Of a stretch of DNA of 64,000 nucleotides, positions 61,160 through 64,000 are shown piece by piece (positions within the stretch are counted from its first letter, which is position 1; each line of letters begins with the position of its first letter). The stretch is taken from positions 806,001-870,000 of the forward strand of contig NZ_JACFYF010000001.1 of NCBI RefSeq assembly GCF_014050145.1, in the 5' to 3' direction. This stretch comes from Vibrio marinisediminis. GTDB lineage: Bacteria; Pseudomonadota; Gammaproteobacteria; Enterobacterales; Vibrionaceae. The position numbers were made by a program, and so were the translations under genes. Under the pieces are notes generated by a model. The model had not been told where the DNA came from, made no database searches, and worked only from the letters and a program-made list of their open reading frames with translations.

Positions 61160-61800
61160 GACTCGTCACCGCCTCGCTGATGCATGTGACCTCTACGACG
61201 CAAACCGCCTTCGTCGTCTAGGTTAGTGAGTTTGGCTTTGATGCGTTTAACGGTGGAGAGACTCACATCGCATTGCTCGGCGACACTTTGTAAGGTATTG
61301 CCTTCAAGTAATAGTGTCGCGATCTGCTGATGTTTTGCTTGATTTGCAGGGCGACCTCTGAACTTTTGTTGCCATAGTGATGGGTCACCTTTCATTGCTT
61401 GGCGACCTTGCTCTGCGGCAAAGAGACGGTGCATAGTTTGCACTTTTTCATAGCCAGTCAGTAAGTTAAGCAGTGTTTGGCTTTGTTCTGAATGCGGAGT
61501 GAAGCATAGCGGCTCACACATTAATTGCAGTGTGACGCCTTTATCAAGTAGCTGATTTACCGTGCTGTTTACTTGGCTAAAATCTTTGCCAAATGCGGTT
61601 AACCACCAAACAATAACCGTATCACCGGCCTGTAGCGTTTGATACATCTGGTAAAATTCAGCCCGCTCCATCGGTGGGATAAAGCCCCGAACTCTATCTT
61701 CAACATGTTTGGCATCTGGCACTTGGGCAAGCATAGAATCGACGTGCTCTTGATAGGCTCGGTTCCTAGGTGAAAACCGCGTGTAGAGATAGTGTGTCAT
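61156..61800 (-). CDS. Serine-recombinase-like protein, catalytically degenerate, possible regulator
   Basis: The product is 214 residues. The N-terminal resolvase domain (about 1-140) begins THYLYTRFSPRNRAY. Arg8 and Ser10 of the active site are in place. The usual Leu-Asp-Arg-Leu-Gly-Arg motif near residue 70 reads Leu-Thr-Ala-Phe-Gly-Lys (LTAFGKD), so the conserved Asp and both Arg are lost. The C-terminal helix-turn-helix (QIATLLLEGNTLQSVAEQCD, VSLSTVKRIKAKL) is of the Hin/resolvase type. It overlaps the MFS gene by four bases. No inverted-repeat recombination target or transposase is near. A DNA-binding regulator of its own operon is the likeliest role, but this is inference. Confidence 0.75.
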   Translation of the reverse strand: MTHYLYTRFSPRNRAYQEHVDSMLAQVPDAKHVEDRVRGFIPPMERAEFYQMYQTLQAGDTVIVWWLTAFGKDFSQVNSTVNQLLDKGVTLQLMCEPLCFTPHSEQSQTLLNLLTGYEKVQTMHRLFAAEQGRQAMKGDPSLWQQKFRGRPANQAKHQQIATLLLEGNTLQSVAEQCDVSLSTVKRIKAKLTNLDDEGGLRRRGHMHQRGGDES

Positions 61801-61839
61801 CGGTATACCTCAATAATTAAGTGGGTCATATGATGTTAT

Positions 61840-61889
61840 GGCTCATTAATATAGTAAGGTTCATTAATAAATTCAACACCAAATGAGCC
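61840..61889. promoter_or_regulatory. Repeated GG(C/T)TCATT motifs upstream of recombinase-like/MFS operon
   Basis: GGCTCATTAATA (61840-61851) and GGTTCATTAATA (61858-61869) are direct repeats 18 bp apart. AATGAGCC (61882-61889) is the inverted form. They lie 40-90 bp before the operon start and could be binding sites for its helix-turn-helix protein. Confidence 0.45.
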
Positions 61890-62063
61890 AATTGGGCGGT
61901 TATTGATTAATAGGTGTTTTATCAGTGCGGCTCTAAAAGTCTGGTTTTACTAATGATTCAGATTGCTAGGTAGGAAATTTCTGACGCGTTAACCGCGAGT
62001 TAGTTGTTAACTAAAAATGTGATCACCAATACAATACGCCGGTTCCTATATTGGTTTGATTAT

Positions 62064-62630
62064 ATGAAGAAAATTTACTTGTTTCCTTTGCTAGCATTCT
62101 CTCTGCCAGCGCTTTCATCGCCATATCTTGGTTTAGAAATGGGGCAAACGACGCCTCACCACAATATAAAAGTGTTTGATACGGCAGATAAGTTGACCGT
62201 GAGCCCGAATTCGGATGATATCTTTCTCGGGTTATACGCGGGCTATGTGTTGAATAAAACCTGGGCGCTGGAAAGCGGATATCAGCAAAATCAATTTACG
62301 GGTTCTATACGTAGAGCGCACCAAGTTGAGACAACGCTTGAGAGTAAGCAATTTTATCTTGCACCTGTTTATTCTCTTTCTTTAACTAATGATCGGAATT
62401 GGTCACTAAAGTTTAAAGCGGGTGCAACGTACACTCAGTATCGATTTGAAGGAAAGAAGTCAGAGGTATTTAGTGGTTCTAAAACCAGCAGTGATTTAGG
62501 TTTGATGGGCAGTGCAGGTATTGAATATCAGCTTACCGAGAAGCTAGGATTTGGTCTTAATTATAAATACCAGTCAGATAGCTATTCGAGTGCTAGTTCA
62601 CTCGCGTTGTCTGCCAACTACTATTTCTAA
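62064..62630 (+). CDS. Outer-membrane beta-barrel protein
   Basis: The product is 188 residues from ATG 62064 with a signal peptide (KKIYLFPLLAFSLPALSS). The frame is open 20 codons upstream, but that would hide the signal. Alternating strands and the terminal ...LSANYYF indicate a small barrel of the Omp_b-brl/OmpA-membrane-domain kind with eight strands. No ribosome site is clear. It is monocistronic, with a terminator at 62646. Function beyond outer-membrane location is not assigned. Confidence 0.75.
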   Translation: MKKIYLFPLLAFSLPALSSPYLGLEMGQTTPHHNIKVFDTADKLTVSPNSDDIFLGLYAGYVLNKTWALESGYQQNQFTGSIRRAHQVETTLESKQFYLAPVYSLSLTNDRNWSLKFKAGATYTQYRFEGKKSEVFSGSKTSSDLGLMGSAGIEYQLTEKLGFGLNYKYQSDSYSSASSLALSANYYF

Positions 62631-62645
62631 CTGTCTACTTACGGT

Positions 62646-62675
62646 AAAAGGGTCGATTTATTCGACCCTTTTTTT
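62646..62675 (+). terminator. Rho-independent terminator
   Basis: AAAAGGGTCGA (62646-62656), loop TTTAT and TCGACCCTTTT (62662-62672) plus further T. The stem is perfect. It serves the barrel gene and may also serve the convergent Hsp20 gene. Confidence 0.9.
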
Positions 62676-62712
62676 GTTTCTTGCTCTAAGGTATGTCTTA
62701 GCTCCTGCATAA

Positions 62713-63135
62713 TTAGCTGATGTTAATGTCTCGCGACTGTGGTGCGTCAGGTTCTACTTTTGGTACCACAACAACCAAGACACCATCGACAAACTCGGCG
62801 TAGATGTCATTCGCGTTGACATTATTGTTGAGCGTGAAACTTCGTACCATTTTTCCTTCGTAGCGTTCTTTATGAATGTACTTACCTTCGATTGCGTGTT
62901 CATCACGTTGAATGGTCGAAGCCGAAATAGTGAGCACGTTGCGGTCATAGCTGAGAGAAATGTCTTTTTTTTCGACGCCAGGTAAATCGGCGATCAATTC
63001 AAAAGCGGTCTCTTTTTCAATTACATCAACGTTGGGTGAAAATTGACCATGACTCCATCGGGAATGGGTGTTAGGAAGGGTAGCATCCAATAAGCGACTG
63101 AAGTCTGACCAAGAGTCTCTAGGTAATAAACTCAT
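62713..63135 (-). CDS. Hsp20 small heat-shock protein
   Basis: The product is about 140 residues and binds unfolding proteins in the cytosol. The alpha-crystallin domain (about 40-130) includes NVDVIEKETAFELIADLPGV, NVLTISASTIQRDEHAIEGK and RYEGKMVRSFTLNNNVNAND, and the end has GVLVVVVPKVEPD. Three ATGs stand in a row after AAGGAG; the third (63133-63135) has the best spacing of 6 bases. No heat-shock promoter was recognised with confidence. It is monocistronic. Confidence 0.9.
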   Translation of the reverse strand: MSLLPRDSWSDFSRLLDATLPNTHSRWSHGQFSPNVDVIEKETAFELIADLPGVEKKDISLSYDRNVLTISASTIQRDEHAIEGKYIHKERYEGKMVRSFTLNNNVNANDIYAEFVDGVLVVVVPKVEPDAPQSRDINIS

Positions 63136-63260
63136 CATCATCTCCTTGCATCTGTTGCATGTCACCTAAAGCGTAGGTCGATATCGCGTCATTTCAAGCC
63201 TTAATTTCATTACAGATAGTAAGGTTATTTTTACACCAGTGTTTGTAGAATGATTTTTGG

Positions 63261-63288
63261 AAAAAAAAGCCCGCGAATTAAGCGGGCT
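63261..63288 (-). terminator. Terminator of chemotaxis-receptor gene
   Basis: AGCCCGC (63268-63274), loop GAATTAA and GCGGGCT (63282-63288). Eight T follow on the minus strand (63261-63268). Confidence 0.88.
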
Positions 63289-63306
63289 CTATTTCTGGTA
63301 TTAGGG

Positions 63307-64000
63307 TTAGCGTCGCAGTTTAAACTCTTGCAACATGTGACTTTGCGTTTCAGCTAACTCAGAGAGGAAGTTAGAAGCTTGGCTTGATTGCTCAATGCCA
63401 GTGACGTTTTGCTCAATCACCTGTTTGATATTATTGAGAGAGGAGCTGATCTCTTCCGCCGCTTGCGCTTGTTGCTCTGCTGCTACCGACATTTCACTGG
63501 CGCTGTTATTGATGTCAGAGACTGAACCGCTAATCATGGTGAGTTTGTTTACCGCATGTTGGGAGGAATCATGAACGGTGCCCACTCTTTGCAAACAGGC
63601 CTCCACTCGTTCCTGCGCGAGGTCAGAATTGCTTTGCAGCTCGGTAATGATGGTTTGAATGTGTCCGGTTGATTGTTGCGTTTTTGCCGCTAGTGCGCGA
63701 ACTTCGTCTGCGACAACAGCAAAACCACGACCATATTCCCCCGCGCGAGCCGCTTCAATTGCAGCATTTAGTGCCAGCAGGTTTGTTTGCTCTGAGATGC
63801 TGTTAATCACACTCGCCACTTCACCAATGCTATGACAACGCTGCTTTAGCTCTTCTACGACATTCGCAGTTTCATTTAGCTCTGTGGTAAGCATTTCGGC
63901 ATTTTGCTTATTCTGCTCGACAATTTCTTGACCGTCGTAGCATGCTTCCAGAGCCGATGAAGCGTTAGATTCCGCCTGTTTTGCCGTTTTGGCGACCATC
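63307..64000 (-). CDS. Methyl-accepting chemotaxis protein, C-terminal part (cut by window edge)
   Basis: The 231 visible residues are the cytosolic signalling domain of a chemoreceptor. The highly conserved hairpin tip is [20 protein letters not shown] followed by [17 protein letters not shown], which contacts CheA and CheW. Flanking helices contain the Gln/Glu methylation-type heptads ([20 protein letters not shown]). The sensor and membrane part lie beyond the right edge, so the signal is unknown. The frame has no break. Confidence 0.93.
   Translation of the reverse strand, partial: MVAKTAKQAESNASSALEACYDGQEIVEQNKQNAEMLTTELNETANVVEELKQRCHSIGEVASVINSISEQTNLLALNAAIEAARAGEYGRGFAVVADEVRALAAKTQQSTGHIQTIITELQSNSDLAQERVEACLQRVGTVHDSSQHAVNKLTMISGSVSDINNSASEMSVAAEQQAQAAEEISSSLNNIKQVIEQNVTGIEQSSQASNFLSELAETQSHMLQEFKLRR

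Noticed and set aside
61156-61800. Active site-specific recombinase of a mobile element
   Set aside because: Key Asp and Arg residues are missing, no transposase or resolution site is near, and the gene is coupled to an exporter gene.

Overview
The window looks like a stretch of a Vibrio genome, most likely the secondary chromosome. The evidence is gene content: a ShyA-type murein endopeptidase, an FMN-dependent L-lactate dehydrogenase, a uhpA-uhpB-uhpC-ABC transporter cluster in the order known from Vibrio cholerae chromosome II, and VCR-like integron recombination sites. This is inferred from gene order and sequence character; no database search was possible. No rRNA, tRNA, CRISPR array or replication origin was seen.

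Layout. 1-3.3 kb (minus): a catabolic operon (FAD oxidoreductase, enolase-superfamily enzyme, BCCT transporter cut by the left edge), with a divergent FCD-type GntR regulator and a palindromic operator between them. 4.2-8.0 kb: YjiH-like membrane protein, YoaK-like membrane protein, GFA-family protein, a membrane-anchored unknown and a CBM48-like domain protein. 8.43-14.74 kb: an array of about seven integron gene cassettes, all on the plus strand and without an integrase in the window. The boundaries can be set exactly because several cassettes start with a sequence whose reverse complement closes the same cassette. The cargo is a HEPN plus triple zinc-ribbon protein, a small acidic peptide with a membrane protein carrying a copy of that peptide, three further membrane proteins, a broken GNAT gene and a PD-(D/E)XK-like protein. 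14.9-18.7 kb: a beta/gamma-crystallin-like secreted protein, an outer-membrane barrel behind a 55-bp palindrome containing a Fur-box-like core, and a lone phage tape-measure gene broken by an in-frame amber codon.

19-31 kb: ShyA-like endopeptidase, lldD, DadA-like oxidoreductase, an MFS protein, a GNAT/AraC pair, and a RegB/RegA-like two-component pair divergent from a TonB-dependent copper receptor. The kinase has a His/Met-rich periplasmic loop that could link it to copper. 31.7-38 kb: a gluconate-type regulon (TRAP transporter dctPQM, gntK, gnd, LacI-type gntR) with two perfect GTTACCGGTAAC operators. 38-51 kb: mostly housekeeping or unknown single genes (DksA/TraR-like protein, YdcH-like protein, LysR with divergent enoyl-CoA hydratase, radical SAM protein, EEP hydrolase, DUF6765-like protein, AraC, PEBP, Old Yellow Enzyme, orphan RodA).

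51.6-59.6 kb (minus): uhpA-uhpB-uhpC followed by a three-gene ABC transporter. From the neighbourhood this is best read as an AfuABC-type hexose-phosphate importer rather than a ferric iron importer. UhpC would sense external sugar phosphate, UhpB/UhpA relay the signal and the ABC system import the sugar; no uhpT is present. 60-64 kb: a Bcr-type MFS exporter translationally coupled to a serine-recombinase-like protein that has lost key catalytic residues and may act as its regulator, then an outer-membrane barrel, an Hsp20 chaperone and the 3' part of a methyl-accepting chemotaxis protein cut by the right edge.
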